Shown here one piece after another: positions 1 to 7,109 of a DNA stretch of 35,728 nucleotides; within the stretch, counting starts at the first letter, position 1; each line of letters begins with the position of its first letter. Source of the stretch: Streptomyces albus subsp. chlorinus (GTDB lineage Bacteria; Actinomycetota; Actinomycetes; Streptomycetales; Streptomycetaceae); NCBI RefSeq assembly GCF_013302895.1, contig NZ_VJOK01000001.1, positions 3,178,052 through 3,213,779 on the forward strand. Reading direction: 5' to 3'. The position numbers were made by a program, and so were the translations under genes. The notes under the pieces are model-generated. The model did no database searches. It was not told the origin of the DNA and worked only from the letters and a program-made list of their open reading frames with translations.

Positions 1-1008
1 GCCCCCGTCCGCACCGGGTCCCGCACCGGCGGCCCCCGCACCGGCGCTCCCGTTCCCGGCCCCGGCGGCCTCGGCCGCTGCCGCCGCCGCGGCGTTCTGC
101 CGTCGCATGGCCCGGCCGCCGCGGCGGCGCTCGATCAGGCCGACGGCCGTGGAGGGCAGCCAGGCCGAGACGGTGCCGCTGTCGTCGCTGCCCGCGCCGA
201 ACAGGTGCGGGGCGAGCTGCGCCTGGAGGTCGGCCGGGGTGGGCCGCTCCTCGGGGTTCATCCGCATGCACGACTCGATCAGCGGCCGCAGCTCGTCCGG
301 CAGCCCTTCGAGGTCGGGCCCCTCGCGCAGCAGCATGAAGACGGTCTCGACGGGGTTCGCCCCGTGGAAGGGCGCGTGGCCGGTCGCGGCGAAGACGAGG
401 GTGGAGGCCAGCGAGAACACGTCGCTGGCCCCGGTGACGCTGCGGGAGTCGCGCGCCTGCTCGGGCGACATGTAGGCGGGGGTGCCGACGGCGACGTTCG
501 TCATGGTCAGCCGGGTGTTGGAGACGCCGGAGGCGATACCGAAGTCGATCACCCGGGGCCCGTCCTCCACCACGAGCACGTTGGAGGGCTTCAGGTCGCG
601 GTGGACCAGCCCGGCGCCGTGGATGGACTGGAGGGCCTCGGCGACGCCCGCCGCCAGCCAGCGCACGGCCTGCACCGGCAGCGGTCCGCACTCGGTGACT
701 ATTTCCTCCAGGGAGGGCGAGGGCACATAGGCGGTGGCCAGCCACGGCACGGCGGCCCGCGGGTCGGCGTCCACGACGGCGGCGGTGTAGAAGCCGCTGA
801 CGGCCCGCGCGGCCTCGACCTCGCGGGTGAAGCGCACCCGGAAGAGCTGGTCCTCGGCCAGTTCGGTGCGCACCGTCTTGATCGCGACGCGGCGGCCGGA
901 GGCCGAACGTGCCAGGTAGACCAGCCCCATGCCGCCGGAACCGAGACGGCCCAGCACCTCGAACGGGCCGATCCGCCGCGGATCGTGCTGTGTAAGCTGC
1001 TCCACCAC
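1..1008 (-). CDS. Serine/threonine protein kinase, C-terminus outside window
   Basis: This is a Hanks-type Ser/Thr kinase, read leftward and cut by the left window edge. The glycine loop (LGSGGMGLVY, about residues 22-31), the ATP lysine in VAIKTV (about 44), HRDLKPSN, DFG and the SPE form of the APE motif are all present, so the kinase should be catalytically active. The domain ends near residue 270. It is followed by an Ala/Gly-rich low-complexity linker that runs off the edge, so any membrane or sensor part is not visible. Starts: GTG at 1020 overlaps the GGGGAGG ribosome site. The paired GTG codons at 1008 and 1005 lie 11-14 bases beyond it and are preferred. It is transcribed divergently from the TetR gene and no link to the catabolic genes is evident. 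The kinase identity is certain. The target is unknown. Confidence 0.93.
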   Translation of the reverse strand, partial: MVEQLTQHDPRRIGPFEVLGRLGSGGMGLVYLARSASGRRVAIKTVRTELAEDQLFRVRFTREVEAARAVSGFYTAAVVDADPRAAVPWLATAYVPSPSLEEIVTECGPLPVQAVRWLAAGVAEALQSIHGAGLVHRDLKPSNVLVVEDGPRVIDFGIASGVSNTRLTMTNVAVGTPAYMSPEQARDSRSVTGASDVFSLASTLVFAATGHAPFHGANPVETVFMLLREGPDLEGLPDELRPLIESCMRMNPEERPTPADLQAQLAPHLFGAGSDDSGTVSAWLPSTAVGLIERRRGGRAMRRQNAAAAAAAEAAGAGNGSAGAGAAGAGPGADGG

Positions 1009-1313
1009 TTGTCCTGCCACCTCCCCGTAGGGGCCGTAAAATCTGCCCGTCCCGCCCCGTGCAGCCTCTCACTGCCGTGCCGGACCTCGCGGTCCGGACG
1101 CCGATTCTTCCTGGCGAACGCGCCGGTTGCGAACCCGGGGGCGGCACGTACGTGTCTTCGTGCACCGGCGAAGGCAGGTTTGGCGCGGTGAATCCGGCAT
1201 GCTCCCTGCACCACGTATCACCCCAATTGCCCTCATCCCGGGTCACCGTTCGAGCTCACCCCATTTGCCCGCGGACGAATCGCGGGCCGATCACCCCTCG
1301 GTAAGCTGACGGC
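1009..1313. other. Divergent intergenic region, kinase / TetR
   Basis: About 300 bases lie between the leftward kinase and the rightward TetR gene and must hold both promoters. I see no open frame with coding character and no strong hairpin. A CTGACG half-site sits at 1306-1311, directly before the TetR start, and is described separately. Confidence 0.5.
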
Positions 1314-1320
1314 ATGACAG
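1306..1320. promoter_or_regulatory. Degenerate operator overlapping the TetR start codon
   Basis: The 15 bases read CTGACG-GCA-TGACAG. The left half matches the window's operator consensus exactly and the right half matches CGTCAG at four of six positions. The site covers the ATG at 1314. It could be a weak autoregulatory site, but a match of this quality can arise by chance, so this is only a candidate. Confidence 0.3.
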
Positions 1321-1961
1321 GACAAGTGCGAACCGTCGACGGCCGGGTGGCCGGACGCCGCGGTCAGGCGACGCGGCAGAAGCTGCTCGACTGTCTCAGC
1401 GAGATGCTCAGCTCGTCGCCGTACCGCGATGTCAAGGTCATCGACGTCGCACGGAAGGCGGGCACCTCCCCGGCGACCTTCTACCAGTACTTCCCCGATG
1501 TCGAGGGCGCCGTCCTGGAGATCGCGGAGACCATGGCCAAGGAGGGCGCGACCCTCACCGACCTGGTGGCCGGGCGCTCCTGGACGGGCAAGGCCGCCTG
1601 GCAGACGTCCGAGGAGCTGGTCGAGGGCTTCCTGGCCTTCTGGCGCAAGAACGACGCGATCCTGCGCGTGGTCGATCTGGGCGCGGCGGAGGGCGACAAG
1701 CGGTTCTACAAGATCCGCATGAAGATCCTCAACTCGGTCAACAACTCCCTCGCCGACGCGATCAAGGACCTCCAGTCCCGTGGCCGGGTCGGCAAGGACG
1801 TCAACGCCGCGGCCGTCGCGGGCTCCCTCGTCGCCATGCTGGCCTCCGTCGCGGGCCACCAGAAGGGCTTCCAGAGCTGGGGCGTCAAGCAGTCGGAGCT
1901 GAAGCCGAGCCTGGCGCTGCTGGTCCACCTCGGTGTGACGGGCAAGAAGCCCACCAGGTAA
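1314..1961 (+). CDS. TetR/AcrR-family transcriptional regulator
   Basis: This is a 215-residue TetR-type repressor. The N-terminal helix-turn-helix domain covers about residues 17-63, with RGQATRQKLLDCLSEML as first helix and TSPATFYQYFPD as the recognition-helix region. The remaining all-helical part is the ligand-binding and dimerisation domain. Many actinobacterial members controlling lipid or acyl-CoA catabolism bind an acyl-CoA or pathway intermediate there. It sits at the left border of a catabolic block in which eight copies of one palindrome precede operons, and a degenerate copy overlaps its own start codon. I infer that it is the repressor of that set. This is not proven by sequence alone, because a regulator outside the window could recognise the same sites. 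The start is the ATG just after GGTAAGCTGACGGC. No strong ribosome site is visible. Confidence 0.92.
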   Translation: MTGQVRTVDGRVAGRRGQATRQKLLDCLSEMLSSSPYRDVKVIDVARKAGTSPATFYQYFPDVEGAVLEIAETMAKEGATLTDLVAGRSWTGKAAWQTSEELVEGFLAFWRKNDAILRVVDLGAAEGDKRFYKIRMKILNSVNNSLADAIKDLQSRGRVGKDVNAAAVAGSLVAMLASVAGHQKGFQSWGVKQSELKPSLALLVHLGVTGKKPTR

Positions 1962-2042
1962 CCCGCCCCACCCTCCCGGGCCGTCGGTACTCCCCCTCTT
2001 CCCCCGACCACGGTCCTCCCCCGCCCGGGACCCCCCTCCGTT

Positions 2043-2114
2043 CTCCCCCGACCGCTCGGTCTCTCTCCCCCCGGACCACTCGGTTTCCCTCTCCCCCGAC
2101 CATTCGGTTTTTCC
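2043..2114. repeat. 24-bp tandem repeat, three copies, between convergent genes
   Basis: Three imperfect pyrimidine-rich 24-bp units begin at 2043, 2067 and 2091. Each contains CCCCGGACC or CCCCGACC followed by a CTCGGT or TTCGGT element at 2055, 2079 and 2103. They lie between the stop of the TetR gene and the stop of the convergent DUF385 gene. The strongly C/T-biased strand may affect transcription termination, but I see no classical terminator hairpin. Confidence 0.75.
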
Positions 2115-2155
2115 CCCCTCCCGACCCTCGGCGCTCCCCCCCCCGGCCCCGGCCC

Positions 2156-2653
2156 TCAGTCCGCCTCGCGGCGTTCGAGACGGAAGACGCGGATGCGCCG
2201 GTCGATCCGCCCCTGGTAGACGGCGTACGGCGGCCAGAACCGCAGCAGCTCCTCCCACGCCTCGTCGCGTTCCGCCCCCTCCAACTGCCGCGCCCGCACG
2301 GGAATGTCCCTGCCCCGGTAGGTGATCCACGCCGCCGGGTGCCGCCGCAGGTTGGCGGTCCAGCCCGGGTGCCGCTCCCTTCCGAAGTTGCTGCCGACCA
2401 GCAGCCAGGTCCCCCGCTCCTTCTCGGGCACGCACGCCAGCGGAGTACGCCGCACCTGGCCGCTCCTGGCGCCCGTGGAGGTCAGCACCAGGCCGGGCAG
2501 CAGCTGGGTGCTGAGCATCGCGCGCCCGCCCGTCAGCCGGTGCACGATCCGGTCGAGCACCGGGATGACGTGCGGGGCGATCCGGGCGAACGCCCTGGTG
2601 GACGAGACCTTCTGGATCAGCCTGCCCCTGTCGGCCCCCGCACCGGCCCTCAT
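2156..2653 (-). CDS. Deazaflavin (F420)-dependent nitroreductase-family protein
   Basis: This is a 165-residue member of the DUF385/Ddn split-barrel family, whose characterised members use reduced F420 to reduce enones, nitro compounds or quinones. The family pattern is visible: TSTGARSGQVRRTPL in the middle, then LLVGSNFGRERHPGW and NLRRHPAAWI, which form the cofactor pocket. Length is normal for the family. The ATG overlaps the stop of the upstream acyl-CoA dehydrogenase gene in an ATGA arrangement at 2650-2653, so the two are probably translationally coupled. Both would be under the operator at 4255. A role as a double-bond reductase in the pathway is inference. No signal peptide or membrane segment is seen. 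Confidence 0.88.
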   Translation of the reverse strand: MRAGAGADRGRLIQKVSSTRAFARIAPHVIPVLDRIVHRLTGGRAMLSTQLLPGLVLTSTGARSGQVRRTPLACVPEKERGTWLLVGSNFGRERHPGWTANLRRHPAAWITYRGRDIPVRARQLEGAERDEAWEELLRFWPPYAVYQGRIDRRIRVFRLERREAD

Positions 2654-4224
2654 GAGGCGATCACCTCCCCCTCGCGTGGTGCGAACAGTCCCGCGCGGGC
2701 GGCGGCGCGGGCCCGCAGCCGGTGCACGGGACCGAAGAGGAGTCCGTCCCCCGCCGCGCGCTTGAAGACCAGGTGCGCCGCGTGCTCCCAGGTGAAACCC
2801 ACACCGCCGTGGAGCTGTACCGTCTCGGCCGCAGCCAGCCGCAGGGCCTCCAGCCCCTGGGCGAGCGCCAGCCCGCCCGCCGTCCGGGTCTCCTCCCGCA
2901 GGCCGTACCCCTCACCGCGGCCGTCGCCGTTCCGCCCCGGCCTGCCCTCCGCGCCGTCGCGGGTGTCCGCCTCCCAGGCCGCGTAGTAGGCGGCGGAGCG
3001 GGCCGCCTGGAGCTGTACGTACACGTCCGCCAGCCGGTGCCGTACCGCCTGGAAGGAGCCGATCGGCCGGCCGAACTGCCGGCGCAGGGTGACGTAGGAG
3101 ACGGTGCGCGTCAGCGCGCCGTCCGCGGCGCCCACCGCCTCGGCCGCCAGGACGGCGGCCACCCGGGGACCGAGTCCGGCCAGCACCGGCCCCACGTCCG
3201 GCCCGAGGCCCCCGTCCGCCCCGAGTCCCGCCTCCGGACCGGGGACCGCCTCGGCCCCCGGTCCCGCCTCCGGCCCCGTCCCCCCGTCGGACGGCACGCC
3301 CCCGCCGCCGCCCAGCGGTACCGCGGGGACGTCCCGCAGGCGGAGACGGGCCACGGCGCGCGTCTCGTCCAGCGCGGTCTGCCGGCTGCGGACGAGTCCG
3401 GGTGCGTCGTCCCCGACGAGGAAGAGGAGGGTGCGGCTGCGGGCGAACCCGCCGGCGTGCGCGGCGACGAGCAGGACGTTCGCGCTGTGCCCGCCGAGCA
3501 CCTGCCCGGCCTCCCCGTACAGCCGCCAGCCGTCCGCCGCGCGGCGCGCCTGGACGCCGCCCGCACGACCACCGCCCGCCCAGCTCCCTCCGGCCCCACC
3601 CCAGCCACCACGGCCCCACTCGTCACGCCCCCGCCCGTCACGCCCCCGCCCGTCACGGCGCCGCTCACCGGGACCCCGCCCGTTCCGGCCCCCGACGCCG
3701 TCTTCCCCGGCGTCACCTGCGTCTCGGGCATCCCCACCTCCCCCGCCGTCACCGCCTTCCCCGTCGTCACCGTCTTCGCCTCCGTCACCGTCCGTGCCGT
3801 CCGCCTCACCGGTCAGGCCGAGCGCTCGGACGAGGGCGTCGCCGGGGACGGCGAGCGCGGCGGTCAGCTCGCCGGAGGCCAGACGTGGCAGCAGGCCGGC
3901 GCGCTGCTCCTCGGTGCCGAGCCGCAGCAGGAGGGGCGCGGCGAGGACGGCGGTGGGCAGCAGTGGTGACGGCAGGAGAGCGCGTCCGGCCTCCTCCGCT
4001 GCGAGGGCGAGTTCGAGGGTGCCGCAGCCCACACCGCCGTACCGTTCGGGCAGTGCCAGGCCGGGCAGGCCGAGGTCGTGCGCGAGGGTGCGCCACAGGG
4101 CGGTGTCGTAGCCCTCGGGGGTGAGCACGGCCGCTCTCACCTCCTCGGGACCGCACCGCCGTGCGAGCAGATCCCGTACGGTGCGGCGCATCTGCTCCTG
4201 CTCCTCGGTGAACGCGGTGTCCAT
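2650..4224 (-). CDS. Acyl-CoA dehydrogenase, FadE27-like, with low-complexity inserts
   Basis: This is an FAD-dependent acyl-CoA dehydrogenase (524 residues, against about 370-400 normally). The N-terminal helical domain (MDTAFTEEQEQMRRTVRDLL) is followed by the beta domain and a C-terminal domain ending in QLHGGVGFTWEHAAHL. That ending is typical of the FadE27-type partner in heteromeric actinobacterial enzymes. The extra length comes from a Gly/Asp/Arg-rich insert at about residues 138-228, a Gly/Pro/Glu-rich one at about 303-348 and a shorter one near 420-440. The start is the ATG at 4224 with a GAAGGGG ribosome site. The frame is open further upstream, but that part has no family similarity. 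It overlaps the DUF385 gene by ATGA and is preceded by an operator 30 bases upstream. Its catalytic partner may be the enzyme at 19842. The substrate is unknown. Confidence 0.9.
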   Translation of the reverse strand: MDTAFTEEQEQMRRTVRDLLARRCGPEEVRAAVLTPEGYDTALWRTLAHDLGLPGLALPERYGGVGCGTLELALAAEEAGRALLPSPLLPTAVLAAPLLLRLGTEEQRAGLLPRLASGELTAALAVPGDALVRALGLTGEADGTDGDGGEDGDDGEGGDGGGGGDARDAGDAGEDGVGGRNGRGPGERRRDGRGRDGRGRDEWGRGGWGGAGGSWAGGGRAGGVQARRAADGWRLYGEAGQVLGGHSANVLLVAAHAGGFARSRTLLFLVGDDAPGLVRSRQTALDETRAVARLRLRDVPAVPLGGGGGVPSDGGTGPEAGPGAEAVPGPEAGLGADGGLGPDVGPVLAGLGPRVAAVLAAEAVGAADGALTRTVSYVTLRRQFGRPIGSFQAVRHRLADVYVQLQAARSAAYYAAWEADTRDGAEGRPGRNGDGRGEGYGLREETRTAGGLALAQGLEALRLAAAETVQLHGGVGFTWEHAAHLVFKRAAGDGLLFGPVHRLRARAAARAGLFAPREGEVIAS

Positions 4225-4254
4225 CGGCGGCACCCCTTCACGGCGGTACGGTTC

Positions 4255-4269
4255 CTGACGGAGCGTCAT
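4255..4269. promoter_or_regulatory. Operator site A (CTGACG-N3-CGTCAT)
   Basis: CTGACG-GAG-CGTCAT matches the shared palindrome at 11 of 12 arm positions. It lies 30 bases upstream of the acyl-CoA dehydrogenase ATG at 4224, where it would cover the promoter or transcription start. It would control the acyl-CoA dehydrogenase and the coupled DUF385 gene. Confidence 0.75.
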
Positions 4270-4474
4270 ATTAGGGAGCCCGTCGCCGGTTGCCCAGAGT
4301 CCCCGCGGACCTGAGACCTCCGCACCCCCAGCCCGAGGACCCGGGGCCGGAACCGTACCCGGCCCCGGCGGAGCCCCGCACCAGAGCCCTTCCCCGCACC
4401 GAATCCCCATACCGGAGCCCCGCACCGGAACCCTGTCCCACCCCGCCACCGCACCCTGTCCCGTCCACCAATAA

Positions 4475-4489
4475 CTGATGTACCGTCAG
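4475..4489. promoter_or_regulatory. Operator site B (CTGATG-N3-CGTCAG)
   Basis: CTGATG-TAC-CGTCAG lies within the longer near-palindrome AACTGATGTACCGTCAGTT. It ends four bases before the ATG of the thiolase-fold gene at 4494 and occupies the place of a ribosome site. This gene may therefore have a leaderless transcript with the operator overlapping the -10 region and start point. Confidence 0.78.
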
Positions 4490-4493
4490 TTCC

Positions 4494-5684
4494 ATGCCGT
4501 CTGCCAGCAGCACACACCGTCCCACCCGCCGCGTCGCGGTCGCCGGGGTCGCGCTGTCGGACGTGGGACGGGTCGACGAGGCGACCCCCTACGCGCTGCA
4601 CGCGCAGGCCGCCCGCCGCGCGCTGGCTGACGCGGGGCTCGACCGCTCCCGCGTGGACGGACTCGCCTCCACCGGACTGGGCACCCTGGCGCCGGTGGAG
4701 GTCGCCGAGTACCTGGGAATGCGCCCCACATGGGTGGACTCCACCTCCGTCGGCGGTTCCACCTGGGAGGTGATGGCCGCGCACGCCGCCGACGCCATCG
4801 CCCGGGGCCAGGCCGACGCCGTACTGCTCGTCTACGGCTCCACCGCCCGCGCCGACCTCAAGGCACGGCGGCGCACCGCCGACCTGTCGTTCGGCGCGCG
4901 CGGACCGCTCCAGTTCGAGGTGCCCTACGGGCACACCCTCATCGCCAAGTACGCCATGGCCGCCCGCCGCCACATGCACCAGTACGGCACCACCCTCGAC
5001 CAGCTCGCCCAGGTAGCCGTGCAGGCACGCGCCAACGCGGCCACCAACCCGGACGCCATGTACCGGGACCCGATCACCGTGGACGACGTGCTGTCCGGCC
5101 CGATGGTCGCGGACCCGTTCACCAAGCTGCACTGCTGCGTCCGCTCGGACGGCGGCTGCGCCGTGCTGCTCGTCGCCGAGGACCTCGTGCCGGACCTGGC
5201 CGCCCGCCCGGTGTGGGTGCTCGGCTCGGGCACGGCCGTCTCCCACACGAGCATGTCCGCGTGGGAGGACTTCACCGTCTCCCCCGCGGCCGTCGCCGGA
5301 CGGACCGCCTTCGCACGGGCGGGGGTCACCCCGCAGGACATCGACCTCGCCCAGCTCTACGACGCCTTCACCTACATGACCCTGGTGACGCTGGAGGACC
5401 TGGGCTTCTGCGCCAAAGGGGAGGGGGGCGCGTTCGTCGGGGACGGGCGGCTGCTCAGGGACGGCGAGCTGCCGGTCAACACCGACGGCGGCGGCCTGTC
5501 CGCCTGCCACCCCGGTATGCGCGGCCTCTTCCTGCTCGTCGAGGCCGCACGGCAGCTGCGGGGCGAGGCGGGCGAGGGCCGGCAGGTCCGCCGGCGCGAC
5601 GGCTCGCTGCCCGAACTGGCCGTCGCCTCCGGGACGGGCGGCTGGTTCTGCTCGTCCGGCACGGTGATCCTGGCCCGCGGCTGA
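4494..5684 (+). CDS. Lipid-transfer protein / thiolase-fold aldolase (Ltp2-like)
   Basis: This 396-residue thiolase-superfamily protein is of the Ltp (SCP-x thiolase) type. The usual nucleophilic Cys of the N-terminal half (Cys-x-Ser-Gly context) is absent: the segment reads STSVGGSTWE at about residues 83-92. The C-terminal GGGLSACHPGMRG (His339) is kept, as is LYDAFTY (Tyr289 and Tyr294). Loss of the Cys and retention of this Tyr segment fit the Ltp2 group. Ltp2 does a retro-aldol cleavage of a beta-hydroxyacyl-CoA together with a DUF35 partner, and a DUF35 gene lies at 6547-6987. The start is the ATG at 4494. No ribosome site precedes it, because operator B occupies that position, so a leaderless mRNA is likely. 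A role in side-chain cleavage is inferred from family and context. Confidence 0.88.
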   Translation: MPSASSTHRPTRRVAVAGVALSDVGRVDEATPYALHAQAARRALADAGLDRSRVDGLASTGLGTLAPVEVAEYLGMRPTWVDSTSVGGSTWEVMAAHAADAIARGQADAVLLVYGSTARADLKARRRTADLSFGARGPLQFEVPYGHTLIAKYAMAARRHMHQYGTTLDQLAQVAVQARANAATNPDAMYRDPITVDDVLSGPMVADPFTKLHCCVRSDGGCAVLLVAEDLVPDLAARPVWVLGSGTAVSHTSMSAWEDFTVSPAAVAGRTAFARAGVTPQDIDLAQLYDAFTYMTLVTLEDLGFCAKGEGGAFVGDGRLLRDGELPVNTDGGGLSACHPGMRGLFLLVEAARQLRGEAGEGRQVRRRDGSLPELAVASGTGGWFCSSGTVILARG

Positions 5685-5746
5685 GCCCCGCCACCGCTGG
5701 TGCCCGCGCCCGGCACACGCGTCACGGCCAGGGGGTGCGAGCGTCG

Positions 5747-5893
5747 GACCGCTGGTACGCGGTGGCCAGAACCCCTGGGCGTGGTGGCCGGAACCGCCGA
5801 TGCGTGGTGGTCGGAGCCACTGGAACGCGGTGGTCGGAACCGCCGATGCACGGTGGTCAGCAGGACTGGCACGCGGTGGTCAGAACCGCTGGT
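5747..5893. repeat. 23-bp tandem repeat including the GNAT stop codon
   Basis: About six and a half copies of a 23-bp unit, roughly AACCGCTGGTACGCGGTGGT plus CGG, lie here. The GGTGG element starts at 5761, 5783, 5806, 5829, 5852 and 5875, giving a period of 23 with one interval of 22. The last copy contains the final codons and stop of the GNAT gene. The array therefore looks like serial duplication of that gene's 3' end into the spacer toward the thiolase-fold gene. Confidence 0.88.
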
Positions 5894-6368
5894 ACATGAT
5901 GTGCAGGCCCACGTACCCGTGCCTCGGGTGCAGGAATCCCTCCTCCAGGGTGGCGACGATCTCGAATCCGAGGGACTTCCACAGCTCCACGGCCCGGGTG
6001 TTGGTCTCCACCACGGCGTTGAACTGCATCGCCCGGTAGCCCTCTGTCCTCGCCCACTCCAGGGCGTGCTCGCCCAGGGCGCGGCCGACGCCCTTGCCGC
6101 CCTGCCCGGGGTCCACCATGAAGCTGGCGCCGGCGATGTGGGAGGCGCCGCCCATGTGGTTGGGGTTCATCTTGGCGGTGCCGAGGACGGTACCGTCGCC
6201 GTCCACGGCGACGACGGTGCGGCCCGGCGGCTCCAGCATCCAGATGCTCCGCGCCGAGGACTCGTCCAGGTCGCGGGGGTAGGTGTAGGTCTCGCCCGCG
6301 GTGACGACGGCACGGATGATGGGCCACAGGGCGGGCCAGTCCGCCTCGGTCGCCTCCCGGATCCGCAT
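5880..6368 (-). CDS. GNAT-family N-acetyltransferase
   Basis: This is a 162-residue single-domain GNAT protein that would transfer an acetyl group from acetyl-CoA to an amine. MRIREATEADWPALWPII is the usual first strand and helix. The acetyl-CoA loop is seen as DPGQGGKGVGRALGEHAL (the Q/R-x-x-G-x-G/A motif), and NTRAVELWKSLGFE is the conserved C-terminal helix. The ATG at 6368 has a GGAGGG ribosome site five bases upstream. The frame is open farther upstream but that part is Arg/Gly-rich and unlike the family. It lies 178 bases downstream of the DUF35 gene on the same strand, so cotranscription is uncertain. The acceptor is unknown. Its last codons belong to the 23-bp repeat array that continues past the stop. 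Confidence 0.9.
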   Translation of the reverse strand: MRIREATEADWPALWPIIRAVVTAGETYTYPRDLDESSARSIWMLEPPGRTVVAVDGDGTVLGTAKMNPNHMGGASHIAGASFMVDPGQGGKGVGRALGEHALEWARTEGYRAMQFNAVVETNTRAVELWKSLGFEIVATLEEGFLHPRHGYVGLHIMYQRF

Positions 6369-6546
6369 GCCGGCCCTCCGCGCGCCGGCGCTCCGCGCCC
6401 CGCGCCCCCGCACCTCACCGTCCCGCACCTCACGGCCCGGCCCCTTCGGGGTCCGCCCCTCACCGTTCTGCCCCTCGTCTTTCCGCACGGGCACAGCATG
6501 CGGGAGCGGGACCCGCCACGCCACCGTTTACCGTCCCCCGGGACAC

Positions 6547-6987
6547 TCACACGGGCCGGAACACCGGGACGGCGATGCCCTCGCCCCCGTCCGCGCCGTC
6601 GCCCACCGTGCGGAAGGCGACCCGCAGCTTCCGTCCCACCCGCAGTGCGCCGGGGTCGCACTCGACGATCTCGGTCATCATGCGGGGCCCCTCGGCCAGT
6701 TCCACGACGGCGGCCACATAGGGGACGCGCTCGCCGAACGGGGGCAGGTCGTTGCGGTGGACGACGGACCAGGTGTAGAGGGTGGCGTGTCCGCTCGCCT
6801 CCTCCCAGACGACGTCCTCGCTCCAGCAGTGCGGACAGAACTCGCGCGGATAGTGGTGGGCCGCGCCGCAGCCCTCGGCGCGGCAGCGCCGCACCAGCAG
6901 CCGCCCCTCCGCCGCGGCCCGCCAGTACTCGGCGGTGAACGCGTCCGCCTCGGGGAGGTCGAACCGCCGCCGTGCCCGTCCGCCCAT
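6547..6987 (-). CDS. DUF35 zinc-ribbon/OB-fold protein, probable Ltp partner
   Basis: This 146-residue protein has the two parts of the DUF35 family. The N-terminal rubredoxin-like zinc ribbon has Cys35, Cys40, Cys51 and Cys54 (CRAEGC and FCPHC). The OB-fold follows with YTWSVVHRNDLPPFGERVPY at about residues 71-90. DUF35 proteins act as acyl-CoA-binding partners of thiolase-fold enzymes. In sterol side-chain degradation the DUF35 domain of ChsH2 supports the aldolase Ltp2. The Ltp-like gene is 2.5 kb away, and both genes carry the same operator. Here DUF35 stands alone, with no MaoC hydratase domain fused or next to it. The start is the ATG at 6987 behind GGGAGG. Operator C lies 31 bases upstream. 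Partnership with the protein at 4494 is inference. Confidence 0.9.
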   Translation of the reverse strand: MGGRARRRFDLPEADAFTAEYWRAAAEGRLLVRRCRAEGCGAAHHYPREFCPHCWSEDVVWEEASGHATLYTWSVVHRNDLPPFGERVPYVAAVVELAEGPRMMTEIVECDPGALRVGRKLRVAFRTVGDGADGGEGIAVPVFRPV

Positions 6988-7018
6988 GTGGCCTCCCGCA
7001 GCCGGCGCCGCACGATAC

Positions 7019-7033
7019 CTGACGCGCCGTCAG
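7019..7033. promoter_or_regulatory. Operator site C (perfect palindrome arms)
   Basis: CTGACG-CGC-CGTCAG has perfect arms. It is 31 bases upstream of the DUF35 ATG (6987) and 76 bases upstream of the divergent monooxygenase start (7110), so it could serve one or both promoters. A lone CTGACG half-site at 7073-7078 lies closer to the monooxygenase gene. Confidence 0.8.
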
Positions 7034-7109
7034 TCAACCGGTTCGCGTGCGGGTCCGCAAGGGCGCGTGGTCCTGACGGGGACGAGGGGCCCGCTCTAGG
7101 ATCGTGGAC

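Noticed and set aside
5747..5893. CRISPR array
   Set aside because: The 23-bp units are contiguous with no unique spacers and no cas genes are nearby. The same holds for the arrays at 2043, 17061 and 23896.
7073..7078. A ninth operator before the monooxygenase gene
   Set aside because: Only a CTGACG half-site is present. The next bases (GGGACGAGG) do not form the second arm.
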